Shown: positions 34,135 to 42,991 of the stretch, in pieces
Position numbering within the stretch: position 1 is the stretch's first letter
Layout of the letters: the number at the start of each line of letters is the position of its first letter
Assembly (NCBI GenBank): GCA_024742485.1
Contig: JANSYK010000002.1
Location: 620,001-684,000 of the forward strand
DNA from: Alphaproteobacteria bacterium
GTDB taxonomy: Bacteria > Pseudomonadota > Alphaproteobacteria > Rhizobiales > Rhizobiaceae
DNA length: 64,000 nucleotides
Direction: 5' to 3'
The notes under the pieces: generated by a model
What the model saw: only the letters and a program-made list of their open reading frames with translations
Database searches by the model: none
What the model was told of the DNA's origin: nothing
Position numbers and translations under genes: made by a program

Positions 34135-35187
34135 TTACTCTCCAGCGGCCAGCAAGGCGTTGGAACCCGCCAGCCACTTGGCCGCAATTGCCGGATTGAT
34201 GAGGTCCGGCAGCGTGAGAACCGGCGCTTGTGCCGCAGCAACTGCTTCCCGCATTGAAAGCGGAGACCGTGTCAATGAACCCGATATACCAAGAACTTCA
34301 TGACCGAGTTCGGCAAGATGGCGGCTGCCGGCGACCGCTCCCATGGCATCTCCGGCGGCAAAGAATGTGCCGGAAAGCAGCGAACGGAAATCGGTCGACG
34401 CGGCCAGCGCAGCTGTCTCATCCTGGTAAAGACCGTCGGCGATCTCGATGACGGCGACACCGCAGCCGCGGGCGCCAAGCGCACCGATCAGGTTTCGGCT
34501 GGCTGTCAGCAGTGCCTGGTGGTCCGTTCCGAATGTCGTCGGATACCCCGCGTCGGTGAAGTCCAGCACCTCGGCGGCGCCAAAATCGCGCATCATCCAA
34601 AGATCGCCACCGGCGCCGGTGCCGGTTACCTTTGCCGCACCGACCCGGCAGCCGGCTTCGGAAAATCCCTTGACCAGCGCGGCTGCCGTCGTCGTCTTGC
34701 CGGCGTTCATGGATGTCCCGAAGACGGCGAAAATGCACACCGGCATCGGACCGTTAAACGCCGGTAGCGCGAAATCCATCAGATTGACAGGCTGGCCGGT
34801 ACCGTCACCGACAAGTCCGAGTGGTTCGATTTCAGTCGGCCCGGAAAGGCGGTCATGCCACGATGCCGCCCGTGCCGCGATGCCGCCCGCCGCCACCATA
34901 TGGCAGGCGTCGATATCCTCGGGCACATAGGCCTCATACTGGTCCGGTGCATAGCGGTCGCCATAGGCGAGAATGATCTCATCGCCCTCGGAGAGTAGGG
35001 CCCGCCGGCCATTGGGCAATTCAATCCGCTTGTGCGATCCGACGGTCTCCACACGAGCAAGCACCAGGTCGCCGGAACGGGGGCGGCGTGGTCCGCTCAA
35101 CAGGGTTATCATCCTGTCCTCCGGGACACGGCGGGTCGAGAATGCTCTCTTTGTTTTGAGAAGGCGGCTGTGATCGAGAATTTCCAT
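34135..35187 (-). CDS. P-loop protein, DUF1611/MobB-like
   Basis: A 350-residue protein of unknown function. Residues about 30-90 form a small beta domain. Residues about 150-340 form a P-loop NTPase fold with an intact Walker A, GTSMNAGKTT at 157-166, followed by AAKVTGTGAGGDLWMMRDFG and VLDFTDAGYPTTFG. The arrangement recalls DUF1611 and other SIMIBI-type GTPases/ATPases, but the match is by pattern only. The ATG at 35187 has AAAGGAAACAGGA upstream. It is the first gene of a two-gene leftward operon with the ATPase-dead ABC-like protein and is divergent from the XRE-cupin regulator. Confidence 0.6.
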   Translation of the reverse strand: MEILDHSRLLKTKRAFSTRRVPEDRMITLLSGPRRPRSGDLVLARVETVGSHKRIELPNGRRALLSEGDEIILAYGDRYAPDQYEAYVPEDIDACHMVAAGGIAARAASWHDRLSGPTEIEPLGLVGDGTGQPVNLMDFALPAFNGPMPVCIFAVFGTSMNAGKTTTAAALVKGFSEAGCRVGAAKVTGTGAGGDLWMMRDFGAAEVLDFTDAGYPTTFGTDHQALLTASRNLIGALGARGCGVAVIEIADGLYQDETAALAASTDFRSLLSGTFFAAGDAMGAVAGSRHLAELGHEVLGISGSLTRSPLSMREAVAAAQAPVLTLPDLINPAIAAKWLAGSNALLAAGE

Positions 35188-35338
35188 TCCTGTTTCCTTT
35201 CTGATCAATCCGCTGCAGGAGCGGAACACAGGAGAAACGACAGCCTGCATTGTTTATTCCCCGGATTCGGAATTTTTCGTCGCACGCAATCTTTCGGCTC
35301 GGGTGAAACCGAAAATGGAACGCGTGCTCAATCGTGAA

Positions 35339-35355
35339 TTTTAGTATTGGTAAAA
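35339..35355 (+). promoter_or_regulatory. Upstream operator of the XRE-cupin gene
   Basis: TTTTAGTATTGGTAAAA; its exact reverse complement occurs at 35389-35405. The two sites bracket a TTGACA -35 box at 35361-35366, so a repressor bound to both could close a short loop over the promoter. Confidence 0.65.
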
Positions 35356-35360
35356 TTTTC

Positions 35361-35366
35361 TTGACA
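35361..35366 (+). promoter_or_regulatory. -35 box (TTGACA) of the XRE-cupin/hyu promoter
   Basis: Perfect TTGACA placed between the two inverted operators. A -10 about 17 bp downstream would fall at or just before the second operator (near 35384-35395); no canonical TATAAT is seen, which is common for alphaproteobacterial promoters. Confidence 0.55.
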
Positions 35367-35388
35367 TCCGGAAAGGTGCCCGTCAGAG

Positions 35389-35405
35389 TTTTACCAATAC
35401 TAAAA
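35389..35405 (-). promoter_or_regulatory. Downstream operator of the XRE-cupin gene
   Basis: TTTTACCAATACTAAAA, the exact inverse of the site at 35339-35355, with 50 bp between equivalent positions. It overlaps the expected -10/+1 region and ends just before the ribosome-binding site of the regulator, consistent with autorepression. Confidence 0.65.
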
Positions 35406-35417
35406 CGGGAGGAAGGA

Positions 35418-36089
35418 TTGGCTTCGGCGGGGACATCGCGTGCGCAGGTGCTGGAACCGGATGCTGTTCCCTTGGGTGAACGGTTGCGCCGGCGGCGGCA
35501 AGCGCTTGGTCTGACGCTCAAGGACGTTGCCGATGGCGCCGGCCTTTCGGTCGGATTTATCTCCCAGGCCGAACGTGAACTGACGGTTCCGTCGCTCTCC
35601 TCCCTGGCGTCGATCTCCAGGGTTCTCGAGACTCATGTGACGGAATTCCTGTCTCAGCCCGAAGGCCGTTCCCCGACGACGCGGCACAATGAGCGCCCCG
35701 TTTATGCTGTCAACAATGATTCGCTGAACTATGAACGCCTGTCAGCCAGCTTCAAAGGCAGCGTGCTCAACAGCGTCATTGTTCACGAACCGCCCGGCTA
35801 CCGTTCTGAGCCGATTCAGCACGAAGGCGAGGAGCTGTTCTTCGTTCTCAGCGGCGCGATCACCGTTGAAGTGGAGGGCGAAGCAACCGTGATGGGGGCG
35901 GGCGACTCCATCCATTTTGCCTCGACACGACGTCATTCATCCTGGAACCACACCGACCAGCCGACATCCATTCTCCATGTCTGCACGATGGATGTGTTTG
36001 GCGACAATGCGGCGGACACCGACAAGCCGGGAAACCGGGCAGGGCACGACACGGGGCGGTCCGAAACCAACAAGAAGCCGTCCAAATGA
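35418..36089 (+). CDS. XRE-family regulator with C-terminal cupin domain
   Basis: Transcription factor of 223 residues: helix-turn-helix at about residues 18-72 (LGERLRRRRQALGLTLKDVA, DGAGLSVGFISQAERELTVP) and a cupin effector domain from about 125 (HEGEELFFVLSGAITVEVEG, then MGAGDSIHFASTRRHSSWNH). Such HTH-cupin proteins commonly control amino-acid, amine or amide catabolism. The start is put at TTG 35418, preceded by GGGAGGAAGG, because the perfect operator pair and -35 box lie upstream of it; a GTG at 35334 would place the protein start upstream of the promoter. Probably autoregulated and controlling the hyu genes that follow. Confidence 0.85.
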   Translation: MASAGTSRAQVLEPDAVPLGERLRRRRQALGLTLKDVADGAGLSVGFISQAERELTVPSLSSLASISRVLETHVTEFLSQPEGRSPTTRHNERPVYAVNNDSLNYERLSASFKGSVLNSVIVHEPPGYRSEPIQHEGEELFFVLSGAITVEVEGEATVMGAGDSIHFASTRRHSSWNHTDQPTSILHVCTMDVFGDNAADTDKPGNRAGHDTGRSETNKKPSK

Positions 36090-36218
36090 ACCCGGCTGTG
36101 CCAGCCACATCGACCGACGTCATCCACCCGTTGGTCCACGCTGCGCGTGCGTGTGACATCCGTCGAACCTCGATGATCCGCGACGCGGTGGTTGATTGTT
36201 CAATCCGGGAGGCTGCCA

Positions 36219-36716
36219 ATGTCCGAGATGCGTAGATTTTCCATGGAGCTTGCAGCCGCCGGAAACCAGCCCGAGTCGGCTTTCCGGGCCATGGCGCACC
36301 TGACCGATGCCCTGGTCGGTGTCCGGCTGTTCACGCTGATGACCTTCGACCCGCAAACCCGCGAAGCCAGCAGGATTTTTTCCAACATGCCCGACGTCTA
36401 TCCGGTGCTCGGGACCAAGCCTGTCAATGAAACCCACTGGACAGGCCATGTGCTCGACCGCCACGAGACCTTCGTTGCCAACACGATTGAAGGGATCGCC
36501 GAGGTTTTCTTTGATCACGAACTGATCCGTTCGCTCGGTTGCGAATCGGTGATCAACGTGCCGGTTGTTGTGGCCGGAAAAATACTTGGAACGATCAATT
36601 GCCTGCATGAGGCCGGCCACTACACGCCTGAGCGTGTCGCCGCTTCGGAGGACCTGAAGGTCCCCGGCGCCGCCTGCTTCATGCTGAATGCCAAAGACCA
36701 TCAGGGAGACCAGTAA
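36219..36716 (+). CDS. GAF-domain protein
   Basis: A 165-residue single-domain GAF protein: FRAMAHLTDALVGVRLFTLM, FDPQTREASRIFSNMPDVYP, then GCESVINVPVVVAGKILGTI and NCLHEAGHYTPE, the classical GAF strands and loop. There is no output domain, so it could bind a small ligand for the pathway or act as an adaptor. The ATG at 36219 follows CGGGAGG. Its stop overlaps the hyuA start (TAATG at 36714-36718), so it is translationally coupled to the ATP-dependent amidase subunit. The segment just upstream (36090-36218) shows no other gene. Confidence 0.75.
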   Translation: MSEMRRFSMELAAAGNQPESAFRAMAHLTDALVGVRLFTLMTFDPQTREASRIFSNMPDVYPVLGTKPVNETHWTGHVLDRHETFVANTIEGIAEVFFDHELIRSLGCESVINVPVVVAGKILGTINCLHEAGHYTPERVAASEDLKVPGAACFMLNAKDHQGDQ

Positions 36717-38791
36717 TGTCCAGCAAATCCATCCGCGTTGCGACGGATGTCGGCGGTACCTTCACCGATCTCGTCTGTTTTGAAACCGATCTCGAAACCG
36801 GCCAGTCTTCGGTGCGCACCGCAAAATCCGACACCACACCGCCGGATTTCGAGAAGGGCGTGCTCAATGTGCTCAAGAAAGGTGATGTCGATTCGTCGAC
36901 CGTCAACTTTCTTGCCCATGGCACAACCGTGGTGATCAATGCCCTGACCGAACGCAAGGGCGTGCGCGTCGGGCTCATCACCACTGAAGGATTTCGTGAC
37001 ACGCTGGAAATCGCCCGCGGCAACCGTCCGGATTTCTTCAATCTCCACTATCAAAAACCCGAACCCTTCGTGCCGCGCTATCTGCGCCGTGAACTGCCGG
37101 GCCGCATGACCTATCGCGGCGAGGAGCGGGCGCCGCTTGATCTTGCGGGCCTGCCGGCCATCCTTGATGATTTTCGCAAGGAGAGCGTCGAGGCGATTGC
37201 CGTCTGCTTCCTTCATTCCTATGCCAATCCGGCGCATGAGAAGGCCGCAGTAGAGGAAATTCAGCGCCTGTGGCCTGAAACGGCCGTTGTCGCCTCCCAC
37301 CAGATCACCCGTGAGTGGCGCGAATATGAACGCACCAACACAGCCGTTCTGTCAGCCTATGTGCAACCGGTCGCGGAGCGCTATCTGCAGCGCCTGAGCG
37401 ACGGCCTGAAAGGCGACGGTTATCGTGGCAGCATGTATGTCATGCAGTCCAATTGCGGTGTCGATTCACTGGAAGCCGTCTCCCGCATCCCGATCACCAT
37501 GGTTGAATCGGGTCCGGCTTCGGGCTTCTGGGGCGCCGCCGAACTCGGCAAGCTGATTGGCGAACCCAACGTCCTGGCGCTGGACATTGGCGGTACCACC
37601 GCCAAATGCTCGTTGATCGAAAATGGCCAGGTCAAGATCATGACCGATTACTGGATCGAGCGCGACCGCACTTCGGCCGGCTATCCCATCATGGTGCCGG
37701 TGGTCGATCTCGTGGAAATCGGCAATGGCGGCGGTTCGATTGCCTGGGTGGACGATTTCGGCAAACTGCATGTCGGCCCGCAATCGGCCGGCGCCGTGCC
37801 GGGGCCGGCGGCCTATGGCAAGGGTGGAACCGAAGCCACGGCAACGGATGCCAATATCTGGCTTGGCCGCATCAATGCCGATTATTTCTGTGGTGGCGAG
37901 GTGGAAACCGACATGGATGCCACCCGTTCGGCCATCGAAGCCGTCGGCGAAAAACTTGGCACCGACGCCGATGAGGCGGCGCGCGGCATTGTGCGCATCG
38001 CCAACAACAATATGGTCAATGCGTTGAAACTGGTCTCGCTCAATCGCGGGTTCGATCCGCGCGACTTCACCCTTGTCGCCTTTGGCGGCGGCGGCGGAAT
38101 GCATGCGGCTGCGCTGGCCCATGAGCTGGGGGTCAAGAAGGTTGTCATCCCCGCCGGCGCACCGGTCTTTTCAGCCTGGGGCATGATGATGTCGGATCTC
38201 AGGCGGGACTATTTCGTCACCCGGTTGGTGGATCTGAATGCCGATGGTGTTGGGCAGCTCGAGGCCGTTTTTGCGGAGACCGAGGCGCTGGCGCGCGATC
38301 AATTTGCCGCCGAACATGTCGATCCGGCCAAGGTCAAATTCCTGCGTTTCGGCAAGTTCCGATACCAGAACCAGGAGCACACGACCGAGGTGCTGCTTGA
38401 AGCCGGCGAACTGACACCGGAACGTGTCGCCGCCATCGAAGCCGATTTCCATGAAACCTATGAGCGCGAATACACCTACCGGCTCGACGCGCCGGTCGAG
38501 GTTGTGGGCATTCATCTGGTGGCGTCCGCTGAAGTCGGCAAGCTCACCATGACCCGCGAGGAACTGGGCGAGGCGGATGCCACGTCTGCGCAGAAGGCCA
38601 CACGCAAGGTCGATTTCGCGCTGGAGGGCGTGCATGACGCGGCGATCTACAATGGTGATCTCCTGCGCCCCGGAATGGCGTTCGACGGTCCGGCGGTCGT
38701 AGAGGATTCGGGCACCACCATAGTGGTTCACCCCGGCGACAAGGTGACATGCGACGGCTATGGCAACATTCACATCGAAATTCGCACATAG
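36716..38791 (+). CDS. hyuA: Hydantoinase/oxoprolinase subunit A (HyuA)
   Basis: ATP-binding subunit of an ATP-dependent cyclic-amide hydrolase or carboxylase (5-oxoprolinase, N-methylhydantoinase, caprolactamase, acetone/acetophenone carboxylase group). The 691 residues contain the actin/ASKHA-type phosphate loops IRVATDVGGTFTDLVCF near the N-terminus and VLALDIGGTTAKCSLIENG in the middle, and the late FGGGGGMHAAALAHELG. Length is typical of HyuA. Directly followed by hyuB (15 bp). The exact substrate is not readable; the presence of a racemase favours hydantoin-like compounds over oxoproline. Confidence 0.9.
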   Translation: MSSKSIRVATDVGGTFTDLVCFETDLETGQSSVRTAKSDTTPPDFEKGVLNVLKKGDVDSSTVNFLAHGTTVVINALTERKGVRVGLITTEGFRDTLEIARGNRPDFFNLHYQKPEPFVPRYLRRELPGRMTYRGEERAPLDLAGLPAILDDFRKESVEAIAVCFLHSYANPAHEKAAVEEIQRLWPETAVVASHQITREWREYERTNTAVLSAYVQPVAERYLQRLSDGLKGDGYRGSMYVMQSNCGVDSLEAVSRIPITMVESGPASGFWGAAELGKLIGEPNVLALDIGGTTAKCSLIENGQVKIMTDYWIERDRTSAGYPIMVPVVDLVEIGNGGGSIAWVDDFGKLHVGPQSAGAVPGPAAYGKGGTEATATDANIWLGRINADYFCGGEVETDMDATRSAIEAVGEKLGTDADEAARGIVRIANNNMVNALKLVSLNRGFDPRDFTLVAFGGGGGMHAAALAHELGVKKVVIPAGAPVFSAWGMMMSDLRRDYFVTRLVDLNADGVGQLEAVFAETEALARDQFAAEHVDPAKVKFLRFGKFRYQNQEHTTEVLLEAGELTPERVAAIEADFHETYEREYTYRLDAPVEVVGIHLVASAEVGKLTMTREELGEADATSAQKATRKVDFALEGVHDAAIYNGDLLRPGMAFDGPAVVEDSGTTIVVHPGDKVTCDGYGNIHIEIRT

Positions 38792-38806
38792 GATTGGGGA
38801 AACGAC

Positions 38807-40471
38807 ATGGCAGATTTATCCAACGATCCGATTACCCTGGAAATCATTCAGAACTCCCTGCAGGCGACGGCCGACGAAATGTTCGCGGCTATGAAGAAGA
38901 CCTCCATGAGCTCGATCATTTACGAAGTATTGGATATGGGAACCGGCATCATGGATGCCGACGGCGAACTGGCCTCTTCAGGTGCCGGCATTCCAGCTTT
39001 TATCGGCGTGCTCGACAAGGCGGTCAAGGTTTTCATCGCCAAATATGACAAGCCCGGTGATATCAAACCCGGCGATGTTTTCGCCACCAATGACCCCTAT
39101 TATGGCGGCGTTACCCATCTCAACGATATTGTCGTTGGCATGCCCGTTTTCGCCGATGGCCGGATCATCGCCTGGACCGCCAACATCGCCCACAATTCAG
39201 ATGTCGGCGGTATGGCGCCAGGATCACTGTCCGGGGAGGCGACGGAGATCTTCCAGGAAGGCATCCGTCTGCCAGCCATCAAGATTATCTCCGAAGGCGA
39301 GCCGATCCGATCGGTCATGGACATCATCAAGGTCAATTCGCGCATGCCCGATGTGCTGGAAGGCGATGTCTGGGCCGCGATCGCATCGGTGCGGGTCGGC
39401 GATCGGCGGCTGCGTGAAATTGCCGCCAAATACGGCGCCGAGACATTCGAAAATGCCATGACGTCCTTCATGGATTTTGGCGAGAACGTCTCCCGCAAGG
39501 CACTGGCCGATCTGCCCAAGGGGACGTTCGAACTGTCGGAAGAACAGGATGACGGGCGTATCTTCAACGTCAAGATCACCATCGGCGATGACGAGTTCAC
39601 GGTCGATTTGCGGGACAATCCCGACCAGGCGGACAATCCCGTCAACACCAGCCGCGATGGTGTCATGGTCGCCTGTCAGATGATTTTCAAATCACTGACC
39701 GATGCCCATTCGCCGGCCAATGGTGGCTCGTTCCGTCCCATCAACCTGCTGACCCGCGAGGGTTCGGTCTTCCACGCCAGGGAACCGGCGCCGATCGGCT
39801 TCTATTACGAGATCGAATTGCGTGTCTATGACATCATGTGGCGTTGTCTTGCACCGCATATGCCGGACCGTCTGGCCGCCGGGCATTTCGCCTCTGTCTG
39901 CGGCACCTTCATCGGCGGCATCCATCCCGATACCGGCCGGCAATATACCATCATCGAGCCGCAGCTCGGCGGCTGGGGGGCGAGCCGGGAAAGCGACGGC
40001 AACAGCGCTGTTTTCTGTGGCTTTCACGGGGAAACCTACAATTGCCCCGCCGAGATCAACGAAGCCCGCAATGGTCTTTATGTCGATCGCATGGAACTCA
40101 ATATGGAGCCGGGCGGCGAAGGCAAGCACACGGGCGGACGCGGTATTGTGATGGATTACCGGGTGCGTGCCGACAACGGCTTTCTGACCGTCGGCTACAC
40201 GCGCTCGAAATTCCCCGCCTGGGCCGTTGATGGTGGCCGGGAAGGCTCGCCCAACTATGTCGAGTTCCGACCCCATGGAGGCGAGCCTGAACGCTTCGCC
40301 TTCGTCTCCGGCCTTACCACGAAACGCGACGATGTCATTCGCGTCGTCACCGGCAATGGCGGCGGTCTTGGTGATCCGAAGGAGCGCGATCCCGATGCCG
40401 TTCGAAAGGATGTCAAGAATGGCCTGATCAGCCCGCAGAGAGCAAAGGAAGTCTATGGATTGGAGGTGTAA
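38807..40471 (+). CDS. hyuB: Hydantoinase/oxoprolinase subunit B (HyuB), first copy
   Basis: Partner subunit of HyuA, 554 residues. Typical segments are DPITLEIIQNSLQATADEMF at the start, FATNDPYYGGVTHLNDIVV, and the late NEARNGLYVDRMELN and VTGNGGGLGDPKERDPD, which closes the domain as in HyuB proteins. With HyuA it would form the ATP-dependent ring-opening (or carboxylating) enzyme. It ends with a small C-terminal extension (DVKNGLISPQRAKEVYGLEV) that the second hyuB copy at 43-44.7 kb lacks. Confidence 0.9.
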   Translation: MADLSNDPITLEIIQNSLQATADEMFAAMKKTSMSSIIYEVLDMGTGIMDADGELASSGAGIPAFIGVLDKAVKVFIAKYDKPGDIKPGDVFATNDPYYGGVTHLNDIVVGMPVFADGRIIAWTANIAHNSDVGGMAPGSLSGEATEIFQEGIRLPAIKIISEGEPIRSVMDIIKVNSRMPDVLEGDVWAAIASVRVGDRRLREIAAKYGAETFENAMTSFMDFGENVSRKALADLPKGTFELSEEQDDGRIFNVKITIGDDEFTVDLRDNPDQADNPVNTSRDGVMVACQMIFKSLTDAHSPANGGSFRPINLLTREGSVFHAREPAPIGFYYEIELRVYDIMWRCLAPHMPDRLAAGHFASVCGTFIGGIHPDTGRQYTIIEPQLGGWGASRESDGNSAVFCGFHGETYNCPAEINEARNGLYVDRMELNMEPGGEGKHTGGRGIVMDYRVRADNGFLTVGYTRSKFPAWAVDGGREGSPNYVEFRPHGGEPERFAFVSGLTTKRDDVIRVVTGNGGGLGDPKERDPDAVRKDVKNGLISPQRAKEVYGLEV

Positions 40472-40528
40472 GCCGGTTCGAAGACGACGCTCATGCCCAA
40501 TCATGAGCCGGCAAACTTTCAGCCGTAA

Positions 40529-40540
40529 GTGTGATCACAG
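40529..40540. promoter_or_regulatory. Palindrome upstream of the racemase gene
   Basis: GTGTGATCACAG contains the perfect palindrome TGTGATCACA. The same palindrome in near-identical context lies upstream of the second hyuB. Candidate regulator site; role unknown. Confidence 0.4.
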
Positions 40541-40700
40541 GCACACCTGTCCTGCCCGGGGCCCCGAACAGCCCTTACAACCCAGCAGACGGTGCGTCTG
40601 ATCACCCTGAGCCGTGACAAGTACAAAGCGGTACCAATCGGGCGAATTAGGCGAGGAGACTGCCGCTTGCTTCAGACGGGGTTTTTGATCGCCCTGAGCC

Positions 40701-40782
40701 CCGAAAAGTGCGTAGCGGTTTTCGGATAAGGCCGAAGGGCCAAACAAAAAAGCCGCCCCGAAAAGTGCGTAGCGGTTTTCGG
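40701..40782 (+). repeat. Paired rhizobial-type hairpin repeat, locus 1
   Basis: Two hairpin units of 25 bp (40701-40725 and 40758-40782), each with arms CCGAAAA and TTTTCGG around a GTGCGTAGCGG loop, spaced 57 bp apart. The unit resembles palindromic repeats common in intergenic regions of rhizobial genomes. A degraded third unit is visible at about 40597-40645 (CACCCTGAGCC then CAAAGCGGTACC). They occupy most of the 349-bp spacer between hyuB and the racemase. They could act as processing or termination signals. The rest of the spacer has only the TGTGATCACA palindrome. Confidence 0.85.
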
Positions 40783-40820
40783 ATAAGGCCGAAGGGCCAG
40801 AAAAAAAAGAGGAGGATGTG

Positions 40821-41660
40821 ATGAACACGGATATCCCACTGAAAATAATGTATCTGAGCCCGGTCGGAAACCGCGGCGAGGATGACGGAATCTTTGCCTC
40901 CATGGCCGACACCTACCGAATGCCTGGCACGGAGGTCCACATCACCTGTCTGCCGGACGAGGATGGCGGTTTTACCCATATCGAATACCGTGCCTATGAG
41001 GGGATCGTCACGCGCGGCATCATTCGCGCGGCCCGTCGCGCGGCGCGGGAAGGATTTGACGGCTTTGCCATTGGCTGCTTCTACGATACGGCGTTGCATG
41101 ACGCGCGCGAGATATCGGGCGATATGGTCGTAACGGCCCCCTGTGCTGCCAGTTGTGAAATTGCTGCCAGCCTGGCCAACCGTTTCGGGATCATTGTCGG
41201 ACGCCGCAAATGGGTCAACCAGATGGCGGCCACGGTGCGGGATCACGGGCACCAGGAGCGGCTGTCGGGATTCTACCATGTGGAACTTGGCGTCAATGAC
41301 TTCCAGCGCGATCATGATGAGACACGCCGCCGGCTGATTGCTGCAGGTCGCAAGGCCGTGGAAGAGGATCACGCCGAGGCATTGATCCTCGGCTGCACGC
41401 TGGAGGTCGGGTTTTACAATGAACTGGAAGACGCCCTTGGCGTTCCGGTGATCGATCCGTCCATCGCGGTTCTCAAGCGGGCGGAATATGCGGCGCTTCT
41501 TAAAAAACAGTGCGGTTGGAAGCCCAGCCGGAAATGGTCCTGCGAGCCGCCACCCGAGGAAGAAATTGCCCGGTTCGGCGGCTTCGATGAAGGCGAAGCG
41601 TTTGGAAACCGGCTGGTTGTCGGCCGCCATGAAGAAGAGGAAATGCGTTACCATGCCTGA
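40821..41660 (+). CDS. Aspartate/glutamate/hydantoin racemase-family protein
   Basis: Cofactor-independent racemase of the Asp/Glu/hydantoin racemase superfamily, 279 residues. The two catalytic Cys that define the mechanism are visible: FAIGCFYDTALHDARE (about residue 94) and ALILGCTLEVGFYNELE (about residue 193), and the fold-closing PVIDPSIAVLKRAEYAA is typical. It has a longer acidic C-terminal tail than most members. The ATG at 40821 is preceded by GGAGG. It overlaps the M24 peptidase gene and probably interconverts enantiomers of the hydantoin or amino acid handled by HyuAB. Confidence 0.82.
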   Translation: MNTDIPLKIMYLSPVGNRGEDDGIFASMADTYRMPGTEVHITCLPDEDGGFTHIEYRAYEGIVTRGIIRAARRAAREGFDGFAIGCFYDTALHDAREISGDMVVTAPCAASCEIAASLANRFGIIVGRRKWVNQMAATVRDHGHQERLSGFYHVELGVNDFQRDHDETRRRLIAAGRKAVEEDHAEALILGCTLEVGFYNELEDALGVPVIDPSIAVLKRAEYAALLKKQCGWKPSRKWSCEPPPEEEIARFGGFDEGEAFGNRLVVGRHEEEEMRYHA

Positions 41661-42753
41661 TGCTGTAACTGATCGTCTGGAGGCCCTGCGGGGCAGGATG
41701 AAGCAAGCCGGAGCCGATCTTCTGGCGCTCGGACCCGGCAACCACATGCACTGGCTTCTCGGGTTTCACCCCCATGCCGATGAGCGGCCGTGTCTGTTGC
41801 TGGTCACCGCCGGTGGAGAAGCCTTCCTGATGCCGGCGCTCAACGCCGAAGGCAGCCGCGAACACACGGCCATCACGTTCCATCAATGGGGTGATGCCGA
41901 TGGTCCCGATGAAGCGCTGACCGCGGCGCTGGCCGATGTCGGGGGTGCCAATGCCAAGATGGTCGTGCTTGACGAAACCATGCGCGCCGATTTCGCCCTG
42001 TTGCTGATGGACCGGCTGCCCGGTGCATCGCACCAGTTCACCGATGCGACGCTGGGTGCCCTGCGCATGTGCAAGGACAATGTTGAATTCACCTTCCTGA
42101 AGGAAAACGCGCTGATCAACGATCGCGCCATGCAGGCCGCATTCGCCACGGCCAAGCCCGGTGTCAGCGAATTGGAGGTCGCAGCCGCCGTCCGCGATCA
42201 TTTCAAATCGGAAGGGGCGGCGCCCGAATTCTCCATTGTCGGTGGCGGTCCCAACGGAGCATTCCCGCATCATCAGACTGGCGACCGCAAGCTGCAAAAG
42301 GGTGACGCCGTGGTGATCGATATTGGTGGCCGCAAGGACGGCTATCCGAGCGACATGACCCGTATGGCAGTTATCGGTGTGCCGCCGGAGGGATATGAGG
42401 AGGTTCACGCTATCGTTGACAGCGCCGTCAAGGCCGCACTGGCCGCCTGCAAGCCGGGCGTCAAGGCATATGAGGTCGACGCGGCCGCTCGCCGCGTGAT
42501 AACCGAAGCCGGCTATGGAGAATATTTCGTCCACCGAACAGGCCACGGTCTCGGCATCGATATCCACGAACCACCCTATATCTCCGCCTCGTCGGAAACG
42601 GTTCTGGAGAACGGTATGGTCTTCTCCATTGAGCCCGGGATTTACCTTCCCGGCCGCTTCGGCATACGCCTTGAGGAAATTGTCATATTGCGGGACCACG
42701 GACCGGAGATCTTCTCGGAGCTACCGCGAACAACACATGTTGTGGAGGTGTAG
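41653..42753 (+). CDS. M24-family metallopeptidase (Xaa-Pro dipeptidase/creatinase-like)
   Basis: A 366-residue pita-bread-fold enzyme. The five metal ligands are all present: Asp in DAVVIDIGGRKDGYPSDMTR (two Asp), His in GHGLGIDIHEPP, Glu in VFSIEPGIYLPG and Glu in FGIRLEEIVILR. An N-terminal creatinase-like domain (about residues 1-125) precedes it. Substrates of the family range from Xaa-Pro dipeptides to creatine and N-acyl compounds, so in this cluster it may hydrolyse the ring-opened product. The ATG at 41653 overlaps the racemase end by 8 bp. Confidence 0.85.
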   Translation: MPDAVTDRLEALRGRMKQAGADLLALGPGNHMHWLLGFHPHADERPCLLLVTAGGEAFLMPALNAEGSREHTAITFHQWGDADGPDEALTAALADVGGANAKMVVLDETMRADFALLLMDRLPGASHQFTDATLGALRMCKDNVEFTFLKENALINDRAMQAAFATAKPGVSELEVAAAVRDHFKSEGAAPEFSIVGGGPNGAFPHHQTGDRKLQKGDAVVIDIGGRKDGYPSDMTRMAVIGVPPEGYEEVHAIVDSAVKAALAACKPGVKAYEVDAAARRVITEAGYGEYFVHRTGHGLGIDIHEPPYISASSETVLENGMVFSIEPGIYLPGRFGIRLEEIVILRDHGPEIFSELPRTTHVVEV

Positions 42754-42888
42754 GGCGAGATGGCGGCGCCCTTTTCGCTCACCGGCCGCACCGCGCTTAC
42801 GTGCTGGCCCTGCGCGGGCGCGGAGCACGCGCCGGGCCCCGCTTGTGGCCTGATGCGTGCATCAATACTGGTGCTGAGGTGAATCCAA

Positions 42889-42900
42889 GTGTGATCACAC
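42889..42900. promoter_or_regulatory. Palindrome upstream of the second hyuB
   Basis: GTGTGATCACAC is a perfect 12-bp palindrome, matching the site at 40529-40540 and preceded in both by AA. It lies 234 bp upstream of the second hyuB start. Confidence 0.45.
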
Positions 42901-42991
42901 CTGACGCTGGTGTCAGTGTGGATCGTTGCCGGCTTGGCAAGGCGCCTTGATTTCCGTCCAAACGGGATCTGGAGCATGATCACCCTGAGCC

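Noticed and set aside
40647-40800. Repeated peptide LFGPSALSENRYALFGA in minus-strand frames
   Set aside because: It is the translation of the paired DNA hairpins; the same words reappear at 43 kb only because the hairpins do.
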